This document shows, piece by piece, positions 35,371 through 47,834 of a stretch of DNA of 64,000 bases. The stretch is from Cavia porcellus (lineage: Eukaryota > Chordata > Mammalia > Rodentia > Caviidae): positions 41,658,501-41,722,500 of the forward strand of contig NW_026947493.1 in NCBI RefSeq assembly GCF_034190915.1. The letters are read 5' to 3'. How positions within the stretch are numbered: position 1 is the first letter of the stretch; each line of letters begins with the position of its first letter. The notes under the pieces are model-generated. The model worked only from the letters and a program-made list of their open reading frames with translations. It made no database searches and was not told the DNA's origin. The translations under genes and the position numbers were made by a program.

Positions 35371-37768
35371 ACCTTCTAGTAAATTTGAACATACACACGC
35401 AGCCCTCTGTACCTTGATATAGACCCTAATTTTTGCATAACTAAGAAATATGTACAAGACTATTCTCAGCAGCATTGTTGGAGATAACAAAAACTTGAAA
35501 TCACTAAAATTCACAAAAAGTGAACTGGGTAATAATTATTAGGAATAGTAATCAAATAATACAAAAAGCTATAACTTCATTTATATAAAGATCAAACCTA
35601 GGCAAAACCAAACAATTTGTTGTCTAAACCTATATACAACCATATATTAGAAAACAAAAAATAAAAACAAAAGAATGGTTCACACAAAATTCATCATACC
35701 AGTTACTTAGAGAGTGAAACAAGAAAAAAGTGATTTTGGAACTATGCAGAAGGAATTTGCAATATTCTATTTCTTTAATTTGATGGTGGGTTTATGGGCT
35801 ATTAGACTTTAATCATACATTTTCTTATAAATGTGAAATCAATTTTATATAAAAATATTAAATATTTAATGCACTTAAGTCTTGTGTAAAATAATATACA
35901 GTCATGGGTCCAATTTTTACAGAACCTGTGAGTAGTTCTTAAGAACAAGGGAGTATTTTGGGTCTAGCTTCTTTTAATGAAAACCCCAGGGAAAACTACA
36001 GGCAATTCGTGCAGTTCCATGGACCACCCTATGAGAAACATTAGACAATTCCTCCTGGTTTTATATTGGAGGTCTACAGATTTTCTTTCTCCAAAGAAAT
36101 TGCACATATAACCCCAATGTATAAAAGAATCAGAGTTCTGGCATAAGTTGGGAAGGGGACCCTGAGGTGACGTTATTAGGGTACCCTTTACCAGCAAGCG
36201 TAAAGCAACTCTAGAAGCCTGAAACTTCATGATGAGGCACAAAACCCCCAGTGTTGATCTCATGCAATATTGCACACATGCACGCTCATGCACACACATA
36301 CACAAAGTAACATATGCAGAACTGACTACAAGGTAAAAGCAAACTAGAAAATAAACCTCGAGTACATTTTAGCTAGAGTTTGTAAATGTGTATATTAATG
36401 TGACTTGATTATGCATATATTATTTGCATGTAAATATATACTATGTATAACACATGGTAGGTATATGGGGCAATTTAAGAGAATGAATAAAGTGACTCCT
36501 TCAGAACAATGATTAAAATTTAGGAAAAGTGGAGTTGAAAGCAAGAAACTTCCTATCCTGTGATTCTAAATTATGGTTGCAATTCACAAGGTAGTGGTAG
36601 CCACAGTTTCTTCCACTAGAATGATTCCAGGCAATGAAAGTAATGGATTTGTTAAGTTGCCCACAGAAAACCACAGCACCCTGAACACCTGCTGAAAGAC
36701 AGAATTTTCAAGTTACAAATGTAGTTTGAACATGCTGTCTAGAGCAGATATACTCTGCATGAAGCATGTAGCCAAAGTGAGAAAGGACTGGGATGGAATA
36801 TTCAAATAGGAAAAACTAAGTGGGTGGCTACATATTGGTATAAATGGAACATCACGTAGAGAAATGTGTTCTTTCTTTTTGAATTTACATTTTGTATACA
36901 CATCCTATAATTAATACTTGTCGATAAGCAGACCTTCATGAAATGCCTTTGGGGACAATTTGGTAAATTGTTGGCACAAACAGAACCTCTCCCAATCAAA
37001 TATTGGCCAGAATGTATGGTATCTGTAATGACAAAAAGAACACAAAAGTTGGTATTCTGGGTAAAATCGTTCTCCTCATAAACCCATTGGTTTCTGTTGA
37101 TTTTTTTGGCCTTCATTCAAGAGAAGCTGGCATGGGATGTTGCCTAGCAACAGCATGCAGTGCCTTTTTCTACTACCCCATAGAAATACTGTCTCTTTGG
37201 ACCTCATGCCATTTAGCATCATGATTTTTTAAATGATGACAATCTCTTAGGAACTTTTCTTCCCTCATCTCAAATAAGTATTTGAAGAAGGCTATTTCAA
37301 CACCAAACTCTTTGTCCACAACTGTCCTTGGCTTAAAAAAGATTAGCAAAAATAAGAACGCTTATTTATTGTCAACTCCCAAATTCCTATCACTAGCACA
37401 GGAATTTATATAATCATACCACTTACTGAAAATTACAACATATTTTTCTTGAATGCAATGAGGCTGCTTAATGCCACTCATATATTGAAAAGATTACATC
37501 TGATGCTATGTGTTTATTAAGTATAATCAATATTAAGTATATATACTATGTTTAAATTATGTATTCAGTATATGTTATCTTAACATAGACATTGTCCTGA
37601 TCCTAGCAAAACTTATTGGCTTGTTCTCTGATCTCTACCCAGAGACTAGGAAAACATACTTCAAACTCTGATGTATTCCATGTGAAAAGGAGGTCCTATT
37701 TTATTTAACAATAAGTATTTTCAAGCATGAATCAGATAACTAAAGTCATATAGTTGATCAACTATATA
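35371..37768. other. Unique AT-rich intergenic DNA
   Basis: Open frames up to 113 codons (35964-36305, - strand) have no recognisable domain. No SINE, LINE or LTR is identified. Confidence 0.45.
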
Positions 37769-37908
37769 ATTTCCTCCAAATCCTATGTTAAAACTAACTG
37801 CTTAGAAAAAAATTTTACAAACCTTATGTATACACCTGATCCTGACCAACCACATAGACCCAGGACACTGGACAGAAATACATGCAGTTGGGGTTAGAGT
37901 TGCCAGGG
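37769..37908 (+). repeat. Copy 1 of a 140-bp local direct duplication
   Basis: The segment runs from atttcctccaaatcctatg to gttggggttagagttgcc. It recurs at 39430-39565 in the same orientation at about 90% identity, with small indels (for example cccagga against a shorter form). The identity of the sequence is unknown; it may be an unclassified repeat or a true local duplication. Confidence 0.85.
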
Positions 37909-38494
37909 GAATCCAAGTCAGTACATTCAGAAAATTAAGTTAGGGGGATAGAAATTCTAATCATATGGATGTTGTGCCCCACAGAAAAGGTGGCAGGATT
38001 TTGAGACTCAGCATTATGTCACACCATTAAGAATCTTGGATCAGAAATGAGCAGTGAATGTTTCCAATGTAAATATCTCTGAAAGATGAAAACTAACTAA
38101 TCAGCAGATAGGAGAATTAAAAATTCTATTTATTTTAAGATAAAGGTTCAAGAATATCTTAGAATACACCAATAGATTTAGTCAAACATCCTTAGTTCAC
38201 CCTGTACAAATGTGTTTTTAAATCTTTGACAGAGGTAAATTTTCTCTGAAAACCTAAAAGAAGTTTACTTTCAAAAATCTTTCTTAAAAATCCCTATTGC
38301 TTAGGTAGAAAACTCCTCCAGCTTGAGGAAGACAACAATAAAGCCATCAACAGCGATTCAGGAGTCAAAAACAATGACAGTACAAAAAAGCCACAATTAT
38401 AACCAAAAAAAACATAAATTATTAGCACTCAGAGAAAAAAGACAGAAGCCAATAGGATGCAAAGCCAACATTTAGGGTCAAATACATAGTGACT

Positions 38495-38497
<3 letters not shown>
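37909..38497. other. Unique intergenic DNA between the duplicated units
   Basis: No gene or repeat recognised. Confidence 0.45.
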
Positions 38498-38577
<80 letters not shown>

Positions 38578-38605
38578 GAGATAGACAGAGACAGAGAGAG
38601 AGAGA
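38498..38605. repeat. Compound (TA)n(GA)n microsatellite
   Basis: About 24 perfect TA units (38498-38546) pass directly into GA units (38547-38573), then a degenerate GA-rich tail to about 38605. The - strand frames across it are Tyr-Ile and Ser-Leu read-throughs, not genes. Confidence 0.95.
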
Positions 38606-39429
38606 TCTTGACATCCCAAATATGATGGTCAATTCTGATGTCAGCTTGATTGAGTTGAGGAAAACCTAGAAAATTACAAAAGTGCAGTTCTGAGTGTGTC
38701 AGTGAAGGTGCTTCCAGAATGGCTGGCACATAAGAAAGGGAACTGATTAGGAAGATATTGTGTCACGGCAACAGAAAGTTAATACACCAAGTTAATCTGC
38801 AAATGAACCAGCCAACTATTCAACTTGTTCACAATGTAAATCTAAACCCAAAGAGTCCACCTGCTCATGAGTCTGGAAGGCATTTTTAGGACCTTCTGCA
38901 TCAGACAAAAAGTGGATAACATTTTAAAGTTTCAGGAAAAAAAAGAGAATCACACTAGAAGATAATGTAGTGGTTACTTTGGAAACTTTTTGGCTTGACT
39001 TTGATCTTTTTAAATCCCAGCTAGATGCCTACTCCCCCCAAAATGCTTAATTAAAACATAAAAGAAGCAATAGAGGGTTTTCTGAAACATTTTCCCCTTC
39101 AAAAACAAAACAGTAGCAAGGGAAAAGTAATCTTATCCTTAGGCTTTACACGATAAACAATTTCTGATAAAGAAAGCAAGCTATGGAAAGAGAAAAGTCA
39201 AAGAAAATACTTGTTTTCATGCTTCGTGTGCATCCAGCTTTACTCCCTTTAATAGCTCCCCTTGCCTAGGCCACTTCAGGTTGCAAATAAAACCAAGACA
39301 CATGATTCCTATTGTTGCTAAGATTTACATCAAACTCTAGAATATCAAATGGCCTTATTGTCAGACTAGTCATCTACTTCAAGTAGGACTTGGTAAACTC
39401 AGTGGGCCAACTTTAGAGTGAGACCTGAA

Positions 39430-39565
39430 ATTTCCTCCGAATCCTATGTTAAAACTAATTGCTTAGAAAAATTTTACAAATCTTATGGATACACCTGATC
39501 CTGACCAACCACATGGACTGGACACTGGACAGGAGTAAATGCAGTTGGGGTTAGAGCTGCTAGAC
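39430..39565 (+). repeat. Copy 2 of the 140-bp local direct duplication
   Basis: It matches 37769-37908 from atttcctccgaatcctatg to gttggggttagagctgc. Shared internal blocks include acacctgatcctgaccaacc and ggacactggacag. The flanks on both sides differ, so the match ends sharply. Confidence 0.85.
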
Positions 39566-41624
39566 AAGACTTCACTATCCCTCTCCCTGCCTCCCTGCTG
39601 CCATCCCACACTAATTACATTTCTTTGAATTACAAGCAAGAGAAACTAATTGCAACTGGATTAAGCACTAACCATAAAAAGGAAGGGAAGGAAATGGAAT
39701 GTACCAGAAAGACAATGAGATATCTCACAGAATTGAAGGAAGAGTTAAGCCACAAGGTCCCAGGAAACATAGTCCCCAGGCCCTCAGTGTAGCTAATCTG
39801 GGTAGTGTATCAACTGGGAGCTCATCTGTAAAGGGCTACTGCGAATACAGCAACCCTTCCAAGCTTCAAGTGATATGGATCAGGTGCCCGTTACTTAAAT
39901 TACTATCCAAGATCATAAAAATCTCACAATCCTCAGTCCTCATCTCCAATGCACCTCATACTTACTGTTTTCAAAACTCAAGCAGATAGGTCAGCAGAAA
40001 CTGTCTTCTGTTTAAGGGTCCTGTGCAGCTCTATCTTCCCATTCACTTAACCTATAGGTCAGTCGTCTATATGCTGCAGTGTGTGGGACCACATACCTCA
40101 TGAACTGAGTTATTCCGGTTAGCACTTGTTCACTGTAAGAAGCTTCCTTCAAGGAACACTGCAGCCAGGTCATGCTCCTACACCCTAACTCTGTATTAGC
40201 TCTAAACATTTCTGTTTCCCTGTGCTTCTTCATGTAGCAGTGTCTGTGGCACTCTTCAATCAGTGTGGAATTGCATGGATTTTCTATCATATTTATAATG
40301 ACTATTGTATTTTAAAAATATTTTCTCATTGATGTTCAGATAGAAAAGTCAGAGATAATATCACTCTTTGTCTGTCCAGGAGGGTGGGAAAGAGAGAGTT
40401 AGATAGGAGTTTAGGAGAGGAATAATTTAAGGGTGTCCTGACTTACACAGGCATATTACCTTGGTTAGGAAAGTCAAAAATCAAACACGGTCTTCCCAAA
40501 TCAAACACTTTGGTTTTCCCCACTTTGAAGGATTACTTGGTAAACAAAAATTTAGGGAAGGCCTAGCTTAGCTTCCATGGCTTCCCTCAGTTCCAGTACG
40601 CTGCAGAGGCAGCCAGAAATTAGCAGATGGTGCTGTCTGGTACAGTTTAGAGGGGGAGCAATAGGAAGTAGGCCAGGGACTGAAGCAGAATCACAGCAAA
40701 CTCTAGGAGAAAAGTGGTTGGGACAGTGGCCCTACACAGACAGGGGGAGCCTTAGACCCAACCAACCATGTGAACAGACCATGGGCTCAGGTGCTTGAAC
40801 CAGGAGGCACCATTACTGAAGAGGCTAGCACAGAGGTGTGCACACAAACACGCACATGTGTGTGTGCACACACATGTTCTCACTCATACACACACAGTCC
40901 TTGTCATCTAATTCTGTCTAACTTTATAGCCTGTTCTTCAATCCCATGACCAGTAAGGCTTACAGTACTCTGTGCTCCGTACCCCAAGGGTGATAATCTT
41001 TGTGTCCTTCTGCCTTTTCACTACACTTGTGCTTGGTGGCATCTTTAATTCTGTTATTGTCATGATGAACTCAGTCCTACAAGGCCAACCTTCTATCAAC
41101 TGTTTATATCCCCTTAACATTCACATGTTGGAGCTCTAATAAAGTAGTATTAAAAGGTAAAGCCACCAAATTCCATTTGATAGTAAAATTGCCCTCCCTT
41201 CTGTATGAAGATGCAAGACAAAGAGTGTCCCCCAGACAGCGGATCTGCTGTCACCCTAGTCTTTGACTTTACAGTCTCTGAGACTACGTGGAAAAAATCT
41301 TTGTCGTTTTAAGTTACCAGCCTATGGTAATTTGGAAGAGTAGACTGACAAGACTGTGAGCCATGTGAAGACTTCCCAGTCCCTCCAGCACTAAAGTACC
41401 TACTTCTCATCTCTCTGCATTTTCTCTGTATCATGTATATCTCTGTGGTAGAACCCGTGAGGTTTTTATTTTTTCCTTACTCCTCATATTATTTATTCAT
41501 CTCTACATCCCTAGCTTTGAGCACAGTGTGCAGGTAAGAGTTGGTGCCCATAAGCTCATTGTTAAGTGAATTTACAAAAATTCATGCAACAGAAATAGAA
41601 TTTTTCTTTTAGAAAGCCAGAAAG
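39566..41624. other. Unique intergenic DNA
   Basis: No gene is recognised. Short frames on both strands at 39699-40290 have no known domain. A GT/CA-rich patch at 40835-40900 (cacacaaacacgcacatgtg and its near complement) could form a weak hairpin. Confidence 0.45.
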
Positions 41625-41800
41625 TGCTTTTGCTAAGATTTACTTTATGCCAGGAACCAAACTGTGCTTTTTCATATGCAAAAACCTCATTTCACTGTCT
41701 CCTCTTATCCTATAGAGTGTATTGTCAAAGTTATTGTACAAATGTATAACCCAAGGCTCAAGAAAGACAAAAGGACCCATACAATATCACATAAAAGAAA
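41625..41800 (-). repeat. MIR SINE, diverged
   Basis: The + strand shows actttatgccaggaac, aaaacctcatttcactgtc and acccaaggctcaagaaag, the reversed order of MIR tail, core and 5' part. Confidence 0.5.
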
Positions 41801-41919
41801 GAAAAGGGCCAGGCTTAAAATTTACCTTTTCCAATTCTAACTGGAGAACTCTTAATAATACCAGAGTTTCTAAAATCTCTTCTATAATGTACTCTACTCT
41901 TGCAGAGTGATTACTATAC

Positions 41920-42015
41920 AGTAGATATAGATAAAAGCCAATTGCTATGCAGTAGATACAGATAGATATATAGATATATATGTAAATGTAGATGTAGGTG
42001 TAGATATAGATACAT
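41920..42015. repeat. Degenerate GATA/GATGTA microsatellite
   Basis: Imperfect tagata and tagatgtag units. A short unit (cagtagatayagata) occurs twice, near 41921 and 41951. Confidence 0.75.
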
Positions 42016-42825
42016 CTCACCATGTAAACCATGATTTACATTTTTCACTGACATATCTTCATTTGTACAGCTTAGTAGAGCCCAATTCTTATTAACCACT
42101 TACATTTTCTGTCCTAATAGATAGCAGATGGGATAAAGAAGAGATTAGAAAGCAGTTTCAACATCAGCTACCTTGTTGCAGGCAGCTGCTGGTATGCTAC
42201 ATTGTTATTGGGTCTCCATGTGATTATGCTCAAAAGAATAAATGTTGGAGTCAACTTCGAGACAGCAGCTACAAGGAATATGACAGGAGAGTGACTTTAC
42301 AAAACCAAGTGAGATGATTTTAATGATGGATATGTTTTTAAATGAGATGAGCTTTCCCAGATATTTCCCAGTGCATTTCTTTGAGCTATCACGGTGAGTC
42401 GTCAGTCCAGCAAAGCCTTTTCCTACAACTTTGAGGCATTAGGAGGTTGTCAGAAAACTCACACTTGTGGTGACTATCTATTTTTGAAGTTGTACAGAAT
42501 TACCAGTTAATGAGTTCTCATATTATTCTTTCATAGCTAGGGGCATAGCACTCAAGCACAAGGCAACCTTAACTAACTTCCAGAGACATTTTTGGTTTTA
42601 CAAATGCCTACTTTTTTCGCCTTTGAATTCTGGAGATTTGGTAACTTCAATTAATAGGCTATTTAGTAAAATCTTTAGTTCTTCTCAAGTAGTTTTCTTT
42701 CTTATTGCGGATACACCAAATATCCTACACAGAGCCATAACACACTTGAGTTATTTGTCTGTAATAAGAATTCCTAGGCAAATACTATATGCCTAGTCAT
42801 GGGAAGAAAATAAATCATAAGTCTT
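42016..42825. other. Unique intergenic DNA
   Basis: No gene or repeat recognised. Confidence 0.45.
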
Positions 42826-45800
42826 TTTTTTAAAAACTGAAAGATAAAAACATTAAAGTTGTACATATCAGTGAGGTACCAGGTTATGTTTTGACACATT
42901 TATACAATATGTAATATTTCAGGAATGTTAAGGACATTTATATCCTTAAACATTCACCATAGAAATATGATAAAAGTTTTCAAAATCCTTTCTTCTACTT
43001 TCTTGAAATAGTACATTATTGTCACCATGCTGTGTGAGAGCACATCAGAACATCTTACTTCTATCTAGATGTATTTCAAAACCCACCTATCAACATTTCC
43101 CCATCTGTCCCATCCCCCTACCTACCCCAGCTTCTGGTAACCCTCATTCAACTGTCACCTTTCTTAGTTTCACATGTGAGTGGGATCATGCATTCTTGTC
43201 TTACTGTGCCAGACTTATTTTACTTAACATAATGATCTCCAGTACTATTCAGGTTGTCACAAATGATAGAATTTCATCTTTTTCACGACCAATTAGTATT
43301 TCAGTTATGTATGTGCAACAGATTTTTGTTATCCATTATTTGATGCACATGTAGATTGATTCCATTTTTATCTATTATAAATAACATTGAAGTGAATGTG
43401 GAAGCACAGGTGTCTATTCAGCATACTGGTTTCATTTTGTTTGGATTTATACCCATAACAATGGAGTTGCTGGATTATATAGTAGTTTCAATTTTAATTT
43501 TGAGGAATCTCTGTAGGGTTTTCCATAAAAACCACACATTTACATCCCACCAACAGTGTTTAGGGTTCTCTCTTTTCTCATGAACACTTGCTATCTATAG
43601 TCTTTTTTGGCAATAGCCATTCTCACTAGTTTTATAGGAGGAGGTAATAAGTATCCTATTGTGGTTTTAATTTGCACTTTCCTGATAATTGTGAATGTTG
43701 ATTATTTTCATGCAACTGTGATCATTTATATATCTTCATTTAAGATCTGTCTATTTGAATCTAGTGTCCATTCTTAATATTTCTTTTCTCTAGATTTATT
43801 TGGAGTTTCTTATACATCCAAAATATCAATCTCTTGTCATATATGTAGTTTGCAAATATCTGTGATATCACTCTGTTGATTGTTTCCTTGCTGTGCAAAG
43901 GCTTTTAGTTTATAGATAGTTAGAATCTTTTTGGTCTATTTTTGTTTTTGTTTCTTTTACATTGAGTACTTTTTCCAGAAATATTACACATTTCAATTTC
44001 CTGAAATATTTTCCCTATGTTTTCTCATAGTAGTTTCATAGTTTCATGTTTTGTGCTTAGCTCTTTAATTTAATCTGATTTGATTTTTGTTACTGGTAAA
44101 AGACAGAGTTCTGGGTTCATTTTTCTGCATGTTTATATGAATTTCCAAAAACATCATTTATTGAAAGCATTTACTGAAGCATTGCATGCTTTCAGTATGT
44201 TTGTTTTAAAAAAAATATTAGCTGTAGACACATATGTTTACTTCTAGACCTTCTATTCCATTGGTCTATATGCCTTTTTTATGCTGATACCATGATTACT
44301 ACAACATTACAGTATGTTTTCAAAAACAGCTAGTAAAAATAAATTTGTTTGTCTGGTTCTGTGAAAAATGTCATCGGTTTTTTGAAAGAGGCTGCATTGA
44401 ATCTGTGCATCATTTGGGGTATTATAGGTATTTTAACAAAGCTGACTCTTCTCATTCATTAATATGGGTTGTCTTTCCATTATGTTGTACTCTCTTCAAT
44501 TTCTTTCATTGATGTTTTGTTGTAGAAGCCTTTCAACACTTTGGTTAAATTTACTGCTAAGCGTGTCTTACAGTTATTGTAAGTGGGATTGCTTTTAATT
44601 TCTATTTCACATAATTCATTGTTGGCATATAGGAATGTTACAGATTTTTGTTTGTTGATTTTATATCCTACAACTTTATTCTAATAGATTTTTGGTGGAG
44701 TTTGGGGATATTTCTATACATGAGATTGTATCATCTACAACAATGACAATTTGATTTCTTTTCCAATTCTGATGTCATCTTTTTTTTTTTTTTTTGCCTG
44801 ATTGGCTCTCACTAGGACTTTTAGAACCGTGTTAAATAAAAGTGGTAAAAAATCTGTCATATTCCATATCTTAAAATGAAAACATCTAGCTTTCCCCATT
44901 CAATATAATGTTGGCTCCTGGCTTATTATAAATGTCCTTAATTTTACTGAGGTACACTTCTTCTATACTTAATTTTACGAGCATTTTTATCATGAATAAT
45001 GTTGAATTTTATCAAATATATCAAATATTTACTGAGATTACTGTGTTTTTCCTTTATTCTATTTATGGCATTACATTTATTGATTTGCATAAATTTAACC
45101 ATCCTTATATTCCCAGGATAATACCATTTGATAATGGTGAAAAATCTTTTTCATGTATTTTGATTGGTTAAAATTTATAGGGCATTTTTGCATCTGTGTT
45201 CATCAAGGACATTGGTCTACAGTCTTTTTTTCTTTCTGTTGTATCTTTATCTCATTTTGGATTTAGGGTAATGACTGATAGCCTAACAAAAGGTACTGTG
45301 AAGAATTCTCCCAGTTTTTGGAATAATCTAATTACATCACTTTTGTATCACCCTCAAATGTTAGAATTCAGTAGTGAAACTATCTGATCTGGGTCTTTCT
45401 TCGAAGGGTTTTTGTTACTATTTTTTATTGTTATTATTTTTTATGTTATTACTTTCTTGAGCTCTTTGAGTGTTCCTGGTTTTCATGACTCAACTTTAAT
45501 GAGGAATATGTGTTAAGAAATTTGTCTATTTCTTCCAGATTATCAAAGTTTCTGGCACACAGTTGTTCACTGTAATCTCTAGTGATCTTTTGTATCCCTG
45601 TCTGTCAATTGTAATGTTTCCCTTTTCATATATGATTTTATTCATTAGTCTTTTATCTCCTTAGAATGGTGTAGCTAAGGGTTTATTTCTTTATATTTTC
45701 AAAGAATCAGCTCTTTGCTTCATTGCTCCTTCTTAAAATTTTTAGTCCCCATTTATTATTTCTGCTCTAGTCTTTATTGTTCCTTTCCTTTTTTTCTTTT

Positions 45801-47211
45801 TTCTAGTTATTTTTTGTACCAGGAATTGAACTCAGGACCTCACACTTGCCAAACAGGAACTGCACCACTGAGCTAAATCCTCAGCCCCCTTCTATTAATT
45901 TTTTTGTTTGCTTTATTCTTGTTTTTGTAATTCCACAAGCTGTGATGATAAATTTCTTATCTGAAATATTTCTACTTCTGGAGGATGTGGGCATTCACTG
46001 CCATGAATACCTACTAGAGTTCTTTTGCTGTATCTCACAGATTTGGGTGTGGTGTTCCTTACTTTCATGCTTCATTTTTTTATTTCATTCTTGATTTCTT
46101 CCTTGATCATTGGCTGCTCAGTTATTTAATTTCCATGTACGTGTGTATTTCCCAAAGTTTTTCTTGTTACTGTTTTCTAACTTCTATTTTTTTGTCAGAA
46201 AAGATGCACAGTATGATTTCAGTTTGTAAAATTTTGTTGAGACTTATGTTCTGACCCAGAATATGGACTGTCTTGGAGAATGTTCCATGAATTGATGATA
46301 AAAATGTGTATTTATGAGCTGCATGCAGTGTTTTATAGATATCTGTTAGATCCACTTGGTCGAGGGTGATGTTCTTCTGTTCTTTTGTTGATTTTGTTAG
46401 AACTTTCTATTGCTGAAAGTGAGATATATAAGTCTCCGAATAGTATTGTTTTGGAGTCTTTCTCTCTCTTTAGGCCTATTAATATTTTTATATACTTGTA
46501 TATTCAAATATTGAATGCATACATATATAGAATCATTATTATCTTTTGTGTAATAGATCCATTTATCATTATATAGTGACATGCTTTGTCTCTTATTATT
46601 GCTTTTGATTTAAAATATATTTATCTAATATAAATAAGGCTACTCTGGATTCTTTTGTATTCCATATATGTGAAATATTTTATTCCATCCCTTTACTTTC
46701 AGTCTACATGTATTTTTACAGGTGAAATGAGTTTCTTGTAAGTAACATACTGTTAGGTCTTGTTTTTCTTTTTTTGTAAATACATTGAGTCATTTGATGT
46801 CTTTTAATTGGAGAATTTTTAATCCATTCAAGATAATTACTGATAGATAAGGTCTCATCACAACCATTGTAAAACTTTTTAAATATGTGTTTTAGTTCCT
46901 TTCTTGCTCTCTTACAGTACTGCTTTGTAGTTAACTAGTCTAGTAAGTGTATTTTTAATCCCTTGGCATTTATTTTTGTCTGTTATAAATTTGGTTTCTA
47001 TAAGGCCTACAATAATAACTTCTGATTATATTGTCTATAACATTTTAATGTGGTTACTGTTTTTTATTGCTTTTGTTTTTAGTCTTCATAATAGAGATAT
47101 AAATGCTTTACTCACTGAATTTGTTTGTATAGTTACTCTTACCTATGAGCTTTATACCTTCCTATGCTTTCTTTTTATTGGCATCGCTTTCATTTAGTTT
47201 GAAGAACTTCC
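42826..47211 (-). mobile_element. Old L1M-type element (copy D), 3' half
   Basis: The left part carries a reversed classical placental L1 3' UTR and ORF2 end: cttcccagcttctggtaac-type text at 43120-43145, acttaacataatgatctcca at 43215-43234, and gttgtcacaaatgatagaat at 43254-43273. ORF2 homology then continues with many stops through the reverse transcriptase region (about 44700) and the endonuclease (about 46000-46800). It differs clearly from the rodent-type copies A, C and E. The element stops at 47211 and resumes at 53111 because L1 copy E was inserted. Confidence 0.85.
45811..45889 (-). repeat. ID-type SINE inside L1 copy D
   Basis: The reversed layout shows gtaccaggaattgaactcag (B box side) and cactgagctaaatcctcagc (A box and 5' end). 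The flanks ttctagttattttt and ttctattaattttt look like an imperfect target-site duplication. Confidence 0.88.
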
Positions 47212-47221
47212 TTTAGGATTT

Positions 47222-47834
47222 CATTTTGTTTGTTTTAAAAAGATTAACATAAAAGAGGACATAATAAAACAGATCAGAGCAGAACAATTTAAGCAACATA
47301 CTGTTTCACCACAAAAAACCTGACATAACAGTAGCTACCATAGTGTCTCTTTCCTTGAAATATTTGAGTATACCTTCATACACTCTAGTATCAAATATAA
47401 CAATATAGTATAAAACTATTCAAGAGAATGAAAGTATTAAAGGATATTCAAAACCAACTAACAGAAAATGAACAATGGTTACTATATTATCTTCTTGTCC
47501 ATAAAAATTTTTGTTTATATTATCATATATAATAAAATACAATAAGATACAACATGATAAAATCAATGGAGACAGGAGAACAAAAGCTTGCTAAGACTTC
47601 AAAACAAGATGGTATTAAATCAGCACTGGCTATTATTATGTCTTCTTTTCTTCAAAATAGCTGTTCATACCATCACAGACAATAAAATCAAAAAACCCAG
47701 AATAAAACCATTCCAACTAATGAATGAAAACATTATAAGGCTTCAAATCAATATAATGGGGAATCATGATTACCATAAACTCTTATGTACTGATGCCATT
47801 TCTTACACCAGGGAGACTATATGGTATTTATACA
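47222..47834 (-). other. L1 copy E 3' UTR
   Basis: The same family as copies C and F. It shows the reversed tail (gttttaaaaagattaacat), then modules with gtgtctctttccttgaaat (47350), atcttcttgtccataaaaat (47490) and tgtcttcttttcttcaaaat (47640). Confidence 0.75.

Noticed and set aside
38429..38729. Tyr-Ile and Ser-Leu repeat frames
   Set aside because: They are read-throughs of the TA and GA microsatellite in two - strand frames.
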